Numbered from the stretch's first letter, positions 47,052 to 60,884 are shown. The stretch is DNA of 64,000 bases from Protopterus annectens (GCF_019279795.1 NC_056735.1:1940810455-1940874454); one strand, 5' to 3'. Notes: generated by a model not told the origin, from the sequence alone. Numbers and translations: made by a program.

Positions 47052-50000
47052 CTCGCTCCACTTGCCCTCGCTGTGCCCAGGCTTGCTCCGCTCCCCACCC
47101 CCTAGTTTCCACCTGCCCCCACTACTTCTATCTTTATTCTAACCCCTAATCACCTGACCAGTAGTCCCACCCCAAATTCTCCAACAACTAGCCTAACCCA
47201 CTCATCCTACCTCCCCCCACCCTCCAATCCAATTACATCCCACACTGAGCCCACTCCCAACAGCACATTCCCAGACAACACATCTCCACCCTCACACACA
47301 AACAACCAGGAATCCTAGTTGTACTACTCACTCAAAGTAGCATCATGTTACCCACACTCACATCCATATCACTAGCTCTACTATCGCTAACCTTCCTAAC
47401 TTCCTTACAAACAGACCTACTACTACACAACTACTCCTATCACACTACCCACACTAGCCCACCCTCTCAAACCCACTCACACTTTTACATCTGCCCCACA
47501 GTCATAAATCATACAACTACATGTTACTCACTAACAAAAATGACACCATCTCACCACACTATGTAAAACACAGATAGACCAAGCTCACAAACAGTTAATA
47601 TTAATAAACACAAACTGACACTCCTGCTAACCTCTGGTGACATTCACCCAAATCCAGGTCGCCTCTCAGCCAGACAAACATCTGACCTGCTGATCCTAAA
47701 TCTCAACATAAGAAGTATTACCAACAAGCTAACAGACCTACATGCATTCATAGCGTACTGCAACCCTGATGTACTCACCATTACAGAGACATGGCTTAAA
47801 CCCAGTATCCAAGATGAAGACTTTCTCCCCCCAGGGTATAATACACTTAGATCTGATAGAACAAACAGGAAAGGAGGAGGAGTAGTCATTCTCTTTAAAA
47901 ACACCCTTAACCTCCAGCTCCTGCATACCACACCACCCACTTTTCAAAATGCTGAAGTCCTATTTTCTGTCTTATCCATAAGAAACACCAAGAAGATCAA
48001 TATAATATGCTGCTACATATTTCCATGCTACAACTCACTCATAAAAGAGTTCATCCTACACTGGACAAAGGACAATCTGCCTCAGGAAACAATCCTAATA
48101 GGAGACCTTAACACCGACTGGGCAGCCTGTAACTACAGCAGCCCCTCTACACATATCAATCTATATGGGTTCTCTCAACTAATTGAAGAACCAACTAGAA
48201 TAGATAAGAAAACAAAGAAAGAATCCATACTGGCCTGGACATTAACCAACTATCCCAAACAAAACTATACAGTAGGATGTCTCCCAGATGACCTAAGTGA
48301 TCATCTCCCCACCTTCCTACTCCACAAACACTGCAATCACCCCAAACCAGTAGTCTGCAAACTAGTATGAGACGACCGTAACTTTACCCCACAATACCTA
48401 AATACTGTCCTAAGCCAGTGCAACTGGGAACCACTACAGACACTTGGGTTAGACTAGGCAGCAGACTACTTCAATACTACCTTCTCTAACATCCTTAACA
48501 GTCTAGCTCCCAGCAGAAAGATCAACGTTAAAGCCAACTACGCACTCTGGCTAAGTAGGGACAGCAGAGCCTTACTAAAAGCCAGAGATAAAGCCTGGAA
48601 AATCTGGAAAACTGACAAAACCCCTGGCTCCAGGTAATACTAACAACAGCTTTGAAACAAGGCCAAGGCTGAATCCAAAAGAAACAAACAAAACTATTTT
48701 CTTAGCGCCCAAAGGAAATATTCAAATAATCCACAACAATTCTGGCATGCCATTAACTCCCTACTAAATCCAGGCAAAACCACTAGTCCAGCACCCAGCT
48801 CTACTAGCAATACCCTAGACATAGCTTCTCAATTTAATAACCGTTTTACTAAATCCCTCTAAGCCCTGTCCATTCAAATAACCAAAAACAGCCTACCTCA
48901 GTCACAACCCAACCTATCCCACATCACCCCCTCTTTTAGCCTATGACCAGTGCCCACCACAACTATCAAAAAACTCCTCCTAAAACTGAAGCCAACCACT
49001 TTGACAGCAGATAACATACCTGCTGCATACCTAAAATTGGCTAGTGACTCCCTATCATATCCTGTCTTCATCCTAATCAACTGTTCCATATAAGAATCCT
49101 ACATACCTAAACTCTGGAAAGTATCTCATATCATTCCTCTCCATAAAGGAGGTAACTCCTACGAATTATCCAACTACTGACCTATTGCCATCCTTTGCCC
49201 CCTATCCAAAATTCTTGAGAAAAGCATCCACTTGCAAGTGATGACATTTCTTAACACACACAATCTATTATCTACCACACAACATGGTTTCCATCCACAT
49301 CACAGCACTACCACAGCCCTTCTATCCTTCACTAATCATATAAACCTTCACAAGAAAGATAACAAACATGTATGAGCCATTTTCCTAGACCTCTCAAAAG
49401 CATTTAATATGGTCTCCCACTCCATTCTACTAGACTCACTAACATCATTATCCTTCACCTCCTATAATATAGCCTGGTTCAGAAGCTACCTATTTGGCAG
49501 GCAACAATCAGTCCAGTGGAAAGGAACTCTGTCAACACAACGTCCAACAACCATAGGAGTCCCACAGGGCTCTATACTGGGCCCACAATTGTTCTCCATT
49601 TTCACAAATAACCTCAATAGCTCTACACAACATGCTACACTCATACAATATGTGGATGATTCATCCCTGATCTGCTCCGCCTCATCTCCCACCACCCTAC
49701 ATACACTCACTCAAGATACCTTTAACTCCGCAGAAAAATTATGTCAGGTCTCCAACTAATTTTAAATCCCAAAAAGACTAAACTGCTACTATTTACCCAT
49801 AATAGATCAAAAAAACTCTCCTTTACCATAACATCTAAGGATGGCACCACTATCTTCCCTTTTAACCACACCAAACTTCTGGGCATTGAAATAGACAATA
49901 ATCTCCATTTTGATATTTACATCTCAAATACCATAAAACCAGTAAACAAAAAGCTAGGCTTTCTATACAGGCATAAGTCATTTCTCTCACAAAAAGCAAG

Positions 50001-50885
50001 AGTCAATCTTGTACAAAGCCACCTCTTCTCAACTCTATTATACACAGCACCAGTCTTTACCCAAATCAGACAATGTGACCTAGACAAACTAGAGTCATCC
50101 TACAATAAAATAGCCAAGTTTGCAACTAACTCAACCTATAGAACCCATCACTGTACTGCACTAAAAGAACTAAAATGGCTTGAGCTACTACAGCTATTTA
50201 ACTATCACCAGCTGGGGACAGCCTACAATATTCTCAAATATCCTGAAAACCCCCCCCTCATTTTCCAACCTACTTACTGTCTATACTGCAAACCGGTACC
50301 TAAGATCTAGTGAAAACTCTCCCCTCTCCATCACCAAGGCTAACAATAATGCAAGGAAAGTGCTCTACTCCCACACCGTTGACAAAAATTGGAACTCTCT
50401 TCCCCTCTCTGTGTCCACTGCCCCCTCCACATCCATATTCAAAAACTCCCTCAAATCGCATTTTCTTAGTACCTGGTTATGTTCCTGTATCACATAACCC
50501 TACCCACACTGCTATTAACTCCCAAAACTCCTCTATGATCACAAGCTAGATCGGTGATCCCCTATAGGCTTGGTCATCTGAAAGGGTACTTTTAACTTCA
50601 GAATCTTACTTGATATATTTTCTTCTCTTACCAATGTATAACTGACATTGTCTTTTTACCTATGTTCTATATCTTCTTTTACCTGGAGCGTTTTATTAAT
50701 TTCTTGTTATATTACTATGCTCAGCATACCTGATGTAATCTGTTTTGTGTATTATGCTGGATGTACTGTGTTTGTATAACTTGATGCCGGAACTTTTCTC
50801 CACAGGCCTCCCCTGAAAATGGACCGGGTCCAGTCGGAATTTCCCGGTTAACAAATGTAAAATAAAAATAAATGAATAAATACAT
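47052..50885 (+). mobile_element. L2-type LINE, nearly full length
   Basis: A 3.8-kb element with a GC-rich start (cctcgctccacttgccctcg), a C-rich leader, endonuclease and RT, and a 3' untranslated end gaatttcccggttaacaaat followed by aaataaaaataaatgaataaa. The 7-bp string tgttagc occurs at 47045-47051 and 50886-50892 and is a plausible target-site duplication. There is no poly(A) tail but an A/T-rich simple repeat, as in L2/CR1 relatives. Confidence 0.82.
47640..50494 (+). pseudogene. L2 ORF2: endonuclease and reverse transcriptase
   Basis: The endonuclease from about 47690 reads LLILNLNIRSITNKLTDL, VLTITETWLKPS (catalytic Glu), ETILIGDLNTDW and DDLSDHLPTFLL. The first frame then stops at about 48366. 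A decayed linker follows. RT: HIIPLHKGGNS near 49130, TQHGFHPHHSTTTAL, FLDLSKAFNMV (normally AFD; Asp lost), TIGVPQGSILGPQLFSIFTN and YVDDSSLI with the Asp pair at 49649-49660. A frame slip at about 49740 leads to LILNPKKTKLLLF and the C-terminal domain, and another at about 50300 to NWNSLPLSVSTAPS and SIFKNSLKSHFL, ending at 50494. Stops at 48456, 49179 and 49374 also occur. Inactive. Confidence 0.85.
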
Positions 50886-50892
50886 TGTTAGC

Positions 50893-51954
50893 ACAAATAT
50901 TACTGACAGAAAGTTTACAACACCAGGTTATTGACCTGCAAATGTATTATTTGCCATCCAGTCATTACCCATATGAAAACCATTGACTTACCCACTAAAA
51001 CACAGGAAAACATTGCAAAGCAAAGTGTAACACTTTGTATAACCATTAGTCAGAAATATGCAAAGAAATTACTCTCATTTTCACAAAAAGAAACAAATTA
51101 CAAGAACAAAAATATTATACTTATCCTGTAATAACATAGCATCTTCCATCCTAATCATTATAACAGCTAAGACAAATTAATGTTAAAGGGCCAACACTTT
51201 ATTGAGTTGATTTGCCCATTTTGTTATTTACTGCACTATTTAATATAAAGGAAGAACATTCAAGTAACTAACCAAAATAGTAACCCTAACCAGAAGCAAA
51301 GCAGCTCCCCAGCACCATGTACCCTTCTACACATCCCACCTACTTGTGTAAGCTCGTTCTTAATAATCCTCCCATCCTTCACAAGTGCCTGTGATAGTCC
51401 TTCAAGAACAGTGATGTGGGATCTTTGCAGCATTATCCAATGTAAAGCCAAGCAACCATTGGGAAAAGAAAAAAACTCCAACCTTACCCTCCTTGGAAGA
51501 GATGAGCAGTAAGCAGAGAGACAGAGAATTCTTAAATTGATTGTCAAATTAAGGAAACCAGAGATTAAATCAAATGCTAAACCATAAGCTTGCCAGCATA
51601 TTATTTGCATCCTGAAACACAGTTGGGATTTAGGAAATAAACAGAAAAATCATACTGATAGCCTATGTATTTGGTGCCTATAAACGTAGGAGTCCAATAA
51701 CCTATACGTACTGTAGTGGCAACATATTAAAAAAAAAAATATTACAGAAATAATATATTCTTTCATATAATTCAACAGCAAGAAAATATAGGTAACATTT
51801 CATTTGGTTTGTTTAGTTGCATGTTAACCACATAGCTATGTAATATGAATAGATATAATCTAGTTCATATGATCGAAATTATAAAATTTTGACCAGCCAA
51901 ACATTGAACAAAAATGTCAACATGCACAACACCGAAATAAAAGCAGAAAAATGA
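50893..51954. other. AT-rich, no gene seen
   Basis: A 116-codon minus-strand frame (51260-51610) has no recognised domain and no codon or context support. The rest is AT-rich unique-looking sequence. Confidence 0.4.
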
Positions 51955-52085
51955 AACATGTTTTTGAAGGGGTCATGCCATCCAGTACCCTTCCCACACC
52001 CCCAACTCTGCGATCACACGACAATGGAAAAAGGTCATCTCCATTCTTCCGTGATCTCACATAACATTTTGCATTCACTTCTCTG
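51955..52085 (+). repeat. Second copy of the 41588-41645 repeat segment
   Basis: ggggtcatgccatccagtac, cccacacccccaactctgcg and atcacacgac parallel ggggggcttcaccctccaca and caactccgagatcgcac at 41588-41645. Strong hairpins are not retained here. Confidence 0.5.
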
Positions 52086-55015
52086 CTTCAGTGTTGTGGA
52101 TTTTAATATTTTCATCTAGATGTTTAGCTGCTTGTTTATATGACCAGTCAACAAATTAATATAGACCCAAATGAATATAATCAGGATAGTTCACTTGTAT
52201 ACTTCTGTATCATACTGACTGTAATATGCACTGGCAGAAAGAATTGGGTAGGCAGTGATTACTAACTGTGGTATGACCGGTGGCTTGGGGGTGGCATTGC
52301 TTAAGCGTCAATGCAACTGTAATGTAAGCATAAGGTAAAATAATCTATAAAAGCAATTAACAACAGAAAATTTAACCAAAAACAGACAGGTATTGCTAAA
52401 TATAAATTTTTACACCAAGGAAGCAGTTATGCTTTGTCCTGGTATGTTCAAGTGGAATGTAGACCATAGTGTCATCCCTGCAATAGCAGTGCAACCTTCT
52501 TTTAAGGAAATTTTTAAAGAAAAGCTCTACCATCATAAAATCAATCAGTCAATAAATTTATAAATATACATATAGTCAGTTAGTTAGCTAGTAAGCATTT
52601 AAATAGAATGGTCAATAAATACTTTGAAATATGATAACAACAAACAAGAGTTTTGAAAAAGCGTGGTAGAAATATATAATCAAAAAGAACAAATGTTGCT
52701 GTTGTTTTTCTTCGAAAAATGGGTAATGAATTCTGTCTTCCTTTTGAATGCTTGTAAATAAGCTAACATTAAATGAGTCAAGGTGCATATTTATAGATGG
52801 CAAACACACTGCAGAATGAATCCTACTTGCTTCTATTTCAGTTTATAATCATTGCAAGAAAATGCTTCCTAAAATGCAAAGTGTCTTCAGCTGTCATGAT
52901 TTTGACAATTCTATTAAAACTGCTTGCATGTGGCAAAAAAATTAGCATGTATAAAAAGAATGTTCATTTCTACAGTAGTTAGACCATGAAGGGCTTTGAA
53001 GGAGAAAAAGAAAATATGCCCTGAAAGGGCAGTGCATTAAAACACTCACTTTCTGTTGAATGTTTTGATAGACTGTGACACATTCCAAATGATTACATAT
53101 CTGTTTTCTTCTTTAAGGAAATAACATGCATTTAGCTTCATAATTATTATGTGTTAATAAACCCGGGATTAGTTGTCTTGTTATGTGTTTTGCTTCATTG
53201 TTGATCCTACTTATTTTGTTTTTGTGTTGTTCTGACAGCTCTGAAAAAAGATTTCATTTTTTTTTTGCAACTTCGGAAGAGCTCATTTCATTTTCTACTT
53301 GTATGCAAATTAAAGGAAAGAGATATATTTATGAAGCAGCATGATTTAGGAATAGACATGTTGTTCTTAACGAAAATGCAGCATACCTGAATCAAACAAT
53401 TTATAACAAATGATCATGTCATGTGGTAGCCCTATGCAAAAATAAGTATTCGAAGGAAACATGCAAGGCAAGTTTAAAGGAAGACGATGTGCATCAGACA
53501 CCTAGTGTGATGCACGATTACAATAAAATACCACAGCAGAAAATTGTATGTTGTTGGAAAGGTCTCTCGATAAAATGCAGTAAATCTAGTAAAAATAACG
53601 TTACTCTGTACCATACCCTTTTTTTTTTCTTTTTATCAAAATGTGCAGCACAGCGAATGACAAATGGATGATGTACATGAAGCCTTATTAGCCTTGAGAT
53701 AGGAAGTGTAATACAAGCACAGTAAAGCTTTTAATGAAGATATATACATACATTTATATATAAGTTATATTTTGCAATAGGAAAATTGTCATCTTGTATT
53801 ACAGACAATTTTTGAGGACCAAAATGATTAACAAATCTCATAATGCGTGACATATAAATGTGAATCTACTACTGAGAAAGATAAGAAGTGCACAGATAGC
53901 CACACATATGTTAACATACAAATACGCATACATATAGATGTGCACATATATACACACAAGCATGCTAATACAAACATACATCCTCAGATAATACCATAAT
54001 AACACAGGAACACCAAATTTCTAATGAAAATTCCATCCTTAGCAGTTGTAGACAAAAAAAAATGCAACGTGTTCCTTATCAGCAGCTAACAGTGCATCAG
54101 GGACATAAAATGGCAAGTAAACAGATGGGTACAATATGGCTACTAAAGTGGTAATCAAATTATACCTGGGCAGGTTATTAATCACACAGGTACTATTGTA
54201 TGGGACACTTTAGGAATGATTACAAATACGTCTTTTTTAAAGAAAATGTTTTGAGAAAATTCTACACATCTGAGCAATGCTGCTGTTCTAGGTAATGTTA
54301 TTCTTCATTACCTTACACATCAACCTAAAAACTGTCCCTGTACAGTAATTGCTTTCATGTATTGCTTACCTTAGCCTCTTATTTTCGAATAGTATTTGTT
54401 GAGAAACCTACATCATTCTCCTGCTGGTGTTTTCTACATATATATCTCAAAAATATTGAGATGATCTTTTCCTGCCATAGACCCCTACTCTGTTTATGAT
54501 AGCATTTGATGACAGCTAGTCAACCTGTATTACTTTGCTAAATGTGTTTGCTATATATTTAACACGTGAATACTGTGCTAAATCTGCTTGCCTGTATATA
54601 CCTGTGATGACCACATTATTTTGCTTTGCCTTGTTGCCAGGAATGAGGCTAAAACCATGCTTCACTGGTCCAGAAAAACTTCATAACAAACTTCAACTAA
54701 AGAAAAAATGTATAGTATATGTCTGCAGCATACAAGTAGAAACTTTATTTGGCTATGCAATGCTTGCTGAAATCATTATACAATATTCATTATATGTGTA
54801 TTTGGTTGCCACAGACACCTTGGAAAGGCCAGTATTCATATAAATGACACACTTGTAAACCTTATACCTAGTACTTTCACAAAATGTCCAAGTGACTGCT
54901 AGAGTTTGAAAATTTCACTGAACCTTGTTGAAAATTAACAAACTGCAATAATACACATAATGACTCAAAATAATAAAATTCCAGGAGGTAGACAGAATAG
55001 ACAAAATGTAAATAC
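52086..55015. other. AT-rich, no gene seen
   Basis: Long AT-rich stretch without recognisable coding or transposon motifs. Open frames at 53423-53671 and 54535-54843 carry no domain. Confidence 0.4.
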
Positions 55016-55016
55016 A

Positions 55017-55072
<56 letters not shown>
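55016..55072. repeat. (CA)n microsatellite
   Basis: Pure CA run of about 55 bp ending in cgcacg. Confidence 0.95.
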
Positions 55073-55075
<3 letters not shown>

Positions 55076-55225
55076 GTCATATGATTTAAAAACATCATTT
55101 TTTACCTTGCAGGATTTAGTATTTTGGGAAACATAGGACTGAAATGGATTGTGACTTATTCTTGATCGAAACAATGTATATTCTGTGTTGTTATCTGTAT
55201 TTGCAGTAAGAATTCTGTCTGCTGT

Positions 55226-55233
55226 GGATAGAG

Positions 55234-55290
<57 letters not shown>
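55226..55290. repeat. (GATA)n microsatellite
   Basis: About 15 perfect GATA units. Confidence 0.95.
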
Positions 55291-55292
<2 letters not shown>

Positions 55293-55429
55293 GACAGAGC
55301 TATAAATGACATAGACAGATATGTTTAACTTCAGCTTGCAATACTTATTGTTGGAGTTGTTTTGATTACCTTAAACATAAATCCCTAAGTGGTAAGATGG
55401 ATAGTCAACTGTCTTAAGGACCAAATGCA

Positions 55430-55550
55430 CATTATCCTAGTGGGTGGTGCCTCCTCAGATGGAGATATTGACCAGTGGTGTCCTCCAGGGATTTGTGCTT
55501 GGACCTTTTCTGTTTGGTATCTATTTTTTTAATTCCATCCCTTTTCAGTT

Positions 55551-55552
<2 letters not shown>
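55430..55552 (+). pseudogene. CR1-type RT fragment
   Basis: The frame reads ILTSGVLQGFVLGPFLFGIY, alignable to TSGVPQGSVLGPLLFGIYF in CR1 copies A and D. It then ends at an aactatata(TA)n tract (55554-55588). Nothing else of the element is left. The subfamily cannot be told from so short a piece. Confidence 0.65.
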
Positions 55553-55588
<36 letters not shown>

Positions 55589-55590
<2 letters not shown>

Positions 55591-58589
55591 CTTATCAAGT
55601 TGACTTTTCGATGAATAGTATGCCCTCCATCAACAATCATTTAGGTGACATGATGGAGGCATGTTAGTGCAATGAGCAGCAGCATTAAAATGCACACCGC
55701 TCATCATGCCTATTCATTTGTAAGCACCTTTTCATAGCCATTAATACTGGTTGTGGCCATGGAACAGTGCTTGCAATCATGAGTATGCAATGCAGACAAA
55801 ACAGATTGCACATGTGCAATGTTCAGATATTAGCACATGCTGTAGCCCAAGCATATTAAGGGCAACCACTGTGAAACAGTACAGACAAGTGAAATAGGAG
55901 AACTGTTTAACTTAAACTGTGTTATAATGTATTAATGTTGAAGAGGAGAAATGTTTAAAATGTGCTCATAGTCCCCAGGCAAATGTGACAAAATGTCTAA
56001 GAAGTATTTCTGACATAAAACCTGCAGTATTGAGTAATGATAATTAATGTTAAGGACAATTCTACAGTTATGCACATAAATAATAATAGGTGTGCTAAGG
56101 GAGGATGTAATAGAGACATAAAGCCGCAGTGTAAAAAAGTGGACTGAAAATATGATATACATGTTAATTAAATGCTGAGCTGAGATGACATTTAACAGAA
56201 GCAGAAGATACTTTAAGGGATAAATGCATAAAATGCAGTAATTGTATATAAGGATGTATATACAAGGACTTCATGCATGCATGCTTACAGCACAGCTGTA
56301 CTATTCATCGTACCATGTATACACAAGAAAAAAGGATCCTACAGCTGTAATGTCATTTGCCTCAGAAACTGACATGTTTATGCAAAGAAATGACAGTGAA
56401 ACCAATAGGAAAATGGTTCATCACCTACAAGCATGTAATAGACTACAAATGTTGTATGGTTATGTAAATCTACATGCCACTGTAATAACAAACAACATAC
56501 ATAAGTGACAAATGATGAGACGGAGCAGGCGACATGTCAAGAGTCCAATTTTGCCACTGCTGATTTGCAAAAATGCCTGACATAATAATACTGAGCATGC
56601 TCACATGCAGTTACAGGGAACAATAACATAATGATGATTCAACAGCAGCAACACACTTGTAACAAAGGACCAATCACAGTATCTGATGGCCTTGCAGGAT
56701 GCTTTAGAGTAAAAAAATGTTTATGGAATAACACATCTGCCATTAAGCTGTATAGTGTGACAGAAAAAAATTGCAGTATTAAACACTTGTCTGGACGAAG
56801 ACATGCAATACAGAGCATAATTATCTTGTGAATAGTTAATGCATATGAAGAAGGAATGACTTAAGAAACACTTGCATTATGTCATTTTTGAACACAGGCC
56901 TGAAGAGATATCAGAGAGGTATGTAACAATCATGGGTGGCACAGCCATACGGATATCGGTCAGGTAAGGAAGAACACTCTCAAATGGCATACAGCACTAT
57001 CATACTATATAATATGCACTGATAATTTACCTGGTATGAAAAAGTCTAAAAAAGCTGGCCCTTTGAGTATGTATAAGTCACTGCTGTGTGGTACATTTGC
57101 CTGACAGACAGATGTAAACAGATTCACATCCCTGCCTATTAAGCAAGGCTTTCTCCAAATGTTTGTATTGACTGCATGTTCCACATCAGTTAGTAATGGA
57201 GGCTGTCACAAATAACTGAACTGAATTTGTGCATTAACACAGGAGGTATGACTATAATATGAACAATCTGATTTATTCACATTGCCAGAAAGGAGCTACA
57301 CATGTTACTGTCCATACAACACAGAACATTGTAATATGACTGCTTCTTTGAAAAGGAAGCTGTTTCCGCCATGTGGGATACAAACTGTACCAGAAATGAA
57401 CACCATTCTATCTGTGTAGGAATGCAATAGAAGCCAGTCCTCACTTGCCAGAGGAACATGCACAGCACAACATGCCCCGAATAAACATTTTATTGCCATG
57501 CAGTCTCAACCTGTGATAATATATCATTGTGCAACATAAAAGTGGATGTGAATAACTAGATCCAGTGGTGTTTATGTAACATCATATAATGCTGCCCTTT
57601 TCAGTAACCGAATAGCAAGTAATGCAACTCTACTGAATAAAGACATCTTTTTGAACTACAAGTTCCACAGTGGAAGTCTTAAACCTAGTATAACAATCCA
57701 CCTATGCTAACGTATTACATCAGGTGTATGTGCAATAGTCTCTGCGATGACAGGGATCATGGAAGACTCTTGCACTATAAATGGACACATTTTAACTGTG
57801 ATACATGACACTGATGCACTAACACTGTTACAGTATAAGTTCCAGCAATGCTAACAGTCACTGAATGTTGCTGTTGAACACATGAGCATTTGACAGCATA
57901 CAATACATGATAGTTTACAGGGTGAATGCATCATGGTAGAAATAGTGGTACAATTGTGACATATAATGTTATGTGAAGGCATTACTTCATGTTATTTCTG
58001 CAAGGGATGTGTATGCCTATAGTTGTTGTGGTCTGTCAACAGCAGACAGCATGTTGTTTCATTCCCTTGTGCCAGAAGATAACATTTCTACATATGTCAT
58101 GTAAGGATTATGAAATCAAATATCATCATTGCTCTTTATAAAAGCATTGCTATGTGAAAAACTTTTCTGGCTTTTAGACATAGGGATCAACATCTATAGC
58201 TGTACAAAGCAAATATACTAGACAACAGTGTTAATGACATGTACAGTCATAATAACACTAACACTATGTAGTCTGAGCAGTAATGGATGGATTTTGAATA
58301 ACTACTCAAGATCACAAGCTAAACATCATTGCCTGAATTGCAAGCACCACTTGACCATGTTGATGTACAGATGAGAGAGTAAACAGTTAAATCAATGATC
58401 TGGATGTTTCTGCAGAAAAGTGTTTGAAGTGCACAATAACATTGTACAACTGCACATCATATATGTCTTTGCAGAATAGTATCACAGCATGAAGGTGAAA
58501 GACACTCACAGCTGAACTCAAACATACTACATATATAGTTACACATTGTACAAAACATATTGTCCCAATCCCTTTCAATAAACACACCA
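55589..58589. other. No gene seen
   Basis: Three kilobases of mixed, moderately AT-rich sequence. Short frames (for example 56242-56508 plus strand and 57277-57499 minus strand) were read and have no recognised domain. It could be non-coding interior of an unidentified transposon. Confidence 0.4.
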
Positions 58590-58599
58590 CACCAAATGA

Positions 58600-59690
58600 C
58601 ATCTGATTACCTTTATTAAATTAACATACATGTAACCATTTACTAGGGCAGTGTAAACTATTCCCTCAAAATATGCCCCCAACCCAGTACTTTCTGTTGC
58701 ATCTGTAAACAATTGCAAATCAGCTTGAACAACCCAGTCAGTCTGCCAAAAAGCAATACCATTAAACTGATCCAAAAAGACAATCACAATGTTAAATAAG
58801 CACACAACAAATTACTAGCCCTCACCCAGTGATGTTTGCTTTTCCCCTATTTAACAAAAAAGCCAAGAATCTACAAAAGGAAGGACCATGGTGAACTGCC
58901 CGACATGCAGACTTCATTACCTTTGCATCTGGTAAACAAAACAATTCATGGGCTGCTTCCTCTAGCAATCCCAGAAGACAATGCCTTGCTTGAGCCTTGT
59001 AACTTCTACCTAACCAACAGAACAGCCATTTCCTCACACATCCCCAAAACCAGCTGCTAACCTTCCAATGCTCCATAAAACCCTTCAGCTACTCTTAAGA
59101 AGTCATCCAAATAATGGATTGCCTCCTGGCAGCCCACTGACTGTTACCATCTCCAATGGAAAGCACTGCCCAACCTCTCAAAGTAGCACAGCCCACCGAG
59201 CATGCCATTAGCATAGCCTTGTCAAAGTAAAACTTAAACCAAACTGCCCTGCCCAACAATGGTCACTCTTTCTCTAAAAGTGGTAATAAATGGAAAATGG
59301 ATTCAATATCTCCCAAATGACGTGCACTACCTCATCCAAAGATGCATAACTGACTTTTGCATCATCTCCTGAAATAAAATCATTTACAGAATTCCCTTCC
59401 AGATAAGACAAATGGTGAAGCAAATGAAATTCCCTGCCACACTTTTAGGAAGCAACCATAATGGAGAAACCTTAAAGCTGTTAAAAGGAGGAATATCAAA
59501 CAGACACAACAACCTTCCTGTCCAGCATTCCTACTCCACCAAGCCTTCCAAAATCCCTTCATTCCCTCCCGTGGAAAGAATGCAGATTCTTACAAATTGA
59601 CCACTCCACTCCCACCCTTGATTTAATAGAAAATCCCTCAGAAACTCATCTATTAATTTCTCTGCAACTACTGAATCAGGAAGCTGCATG
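58600..59690 (-). pseudogene. DIRS-like reverse transcriptase and RNase H
   Basis: Down the minus strand: LPDSVVAEKLIDEFLRDFLL, then IPPFNSFKVSPLWLLPKS (usual form: ppf.nf..SPlglvPKk), VTIVGQGSLV, CYFERLGSAFHWRW (usual form: alFE.f.salhw) and the active site IHYLDDFLRV with the Asp pair at 59102-59107. RNase H follows with FLDQFNGIAFWQTDWV and LQLFTDATESTGLGAYFEG at 58663-58723. The RNase H Asp (FTDA) is present. At least five in-frame stops and slips interrupt the reading. YLDD plus the FTDA...G.GAYF pair is characteristic of DIRS elements and not LINEs. Confidence 0.75.
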
Positions 59691-60860
59691 AGCAGCTGAC
59701 ACTATCTGTGCATTAATGGGAAAATGCATCCCCCAGCCTTCCCTTTGACCCATGAAAGGAACCCCCTCTTCTCCACACTTGAAAAGTCCCCCTACCCTGA
59801 CTACCCTGAAATCCAGAAAACAACAAAGGTAGCCCACCTGATTCAGGCTGCTGTGAACTCAGATTAACCGATGTGCCTTCCTGTCTGCCACCTGCACAGC
59901 TGAATACATACCCACACACTTTGAACACATTTGCAAAAACCTCCACACTTCCATGCGCAAAACTGCTCCATAAAACCAGCATATCCCAGTTCCAACCCCC
60001 CCTAAATTAACTCCCCTGCTAGCGGCTGTAATAGTGCTTAACCAAATATCAACATCTTATATCCTAATGCAGTGATTGATCCACCACCTTCTGTTTTCAA
60101 AAGCTGTGATCGTACCAAAACCAGGCATTCTCACCCACAGGCACTGTGCCTCAGAGATTCTGAGAAAATAAGCCATGAGTGTTAAGATCAAGGCAGTATC
60201 CTTCCCCAACCAGCTGCCATGTAACACATGAAGCTTAACACCCAGTTGTCCTATGTCCTTGGCCACAATCTACCTATCTTTCTTTGCCCCCAATGCCACT
60301 AAAGCCTCCAAAAGTCATTACTGCTTGCGATGCCTTATTCCATCAGACACTGAATGCTATCCACATCAATTAATTCAAAATATCTACATACTCCCCTTAC
60401 AGATCTTTTCTTTAACTAAAAGCAGTATGTGAGGGGAGGGGTCAAAACACCCCCTCCCTTGCCACAGGCCCTGCTTGCTAACTAATCACCCAGCCAGATC
60501 CCAATGTTCAACCCAACTTCATGCTGCTGTCACTAAATCCCATCTGTGGATAACCCAAACTCCCCATAATCAAATCTAAGTACCTGCTTCACCCTGCCTG
60601 TGATGTACCTCATCTTCAACTGTCCCCACACTACTCCCAGACTGCACCGACTCTGACATGCCTAAATGAGCACCTAACAATGTATCATTACCTATGACCT
60701 CATTGTACATCACTCCAGGAGGCAGAATATCCACAAAAGCAGCATCCATCACCTAGCAAGTCCCTTTCCTTAAGGCCACTGGCTGATGCAAACTCTGTGC
60801 TTCTGCCATCTGCAGAAGAAAAAAAAAACTGTAAATCCTTTGAAAGAGAGGGAGCAGGAA
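59690..60860 (-). pseudogene. DIRS-like gag region
   Basis: Minus-strand frames include KDIGQLGVKLHVLHGSWLGK, RISEAQCLWVRMPGFGTI and RRWWINHCIRI (60266-60057), then LVLWSSFAHGSVEVFANVFK and a Gly/Arg-rich end (59982-59713). The position upstream of the RT and the basic Gly-rich end suggest gag. It was assigned by context, since I recall no invariant motif, and it contains several stops. Confidence 0.5.
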
Positions 60861-60884
60861 ATTGTCAAAATATGAGGCAAACTT

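Larger units (their letters stand above)
58590..60870 (-). mobile_element. DIRS-like retrotransposon remnant (gag, RT, RNase H)
   Basis: The minus strand carries a gag-like region and then RT-RNase H in the order of vertebrate DIRS-type elements, which use a tyrosine recombinase for integration. The recombinase gene, split terminal repeats and internal complementary region were not found, so this is a partial copy. Stops occur throughout. The right side near 60870 borders a MITE end. Confidence 0.72.

Noticed and set aside
51260-51610. 116-codon minus-strand frame as a host gene
   Set aside because: No domain, no splice or promoter context, and no sign of codon constraint.
54535-54843. 102-codon plus-strand frame as a host gene
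   Set aside because: Composition typical of AT-rich non-coding DNA; no motif.
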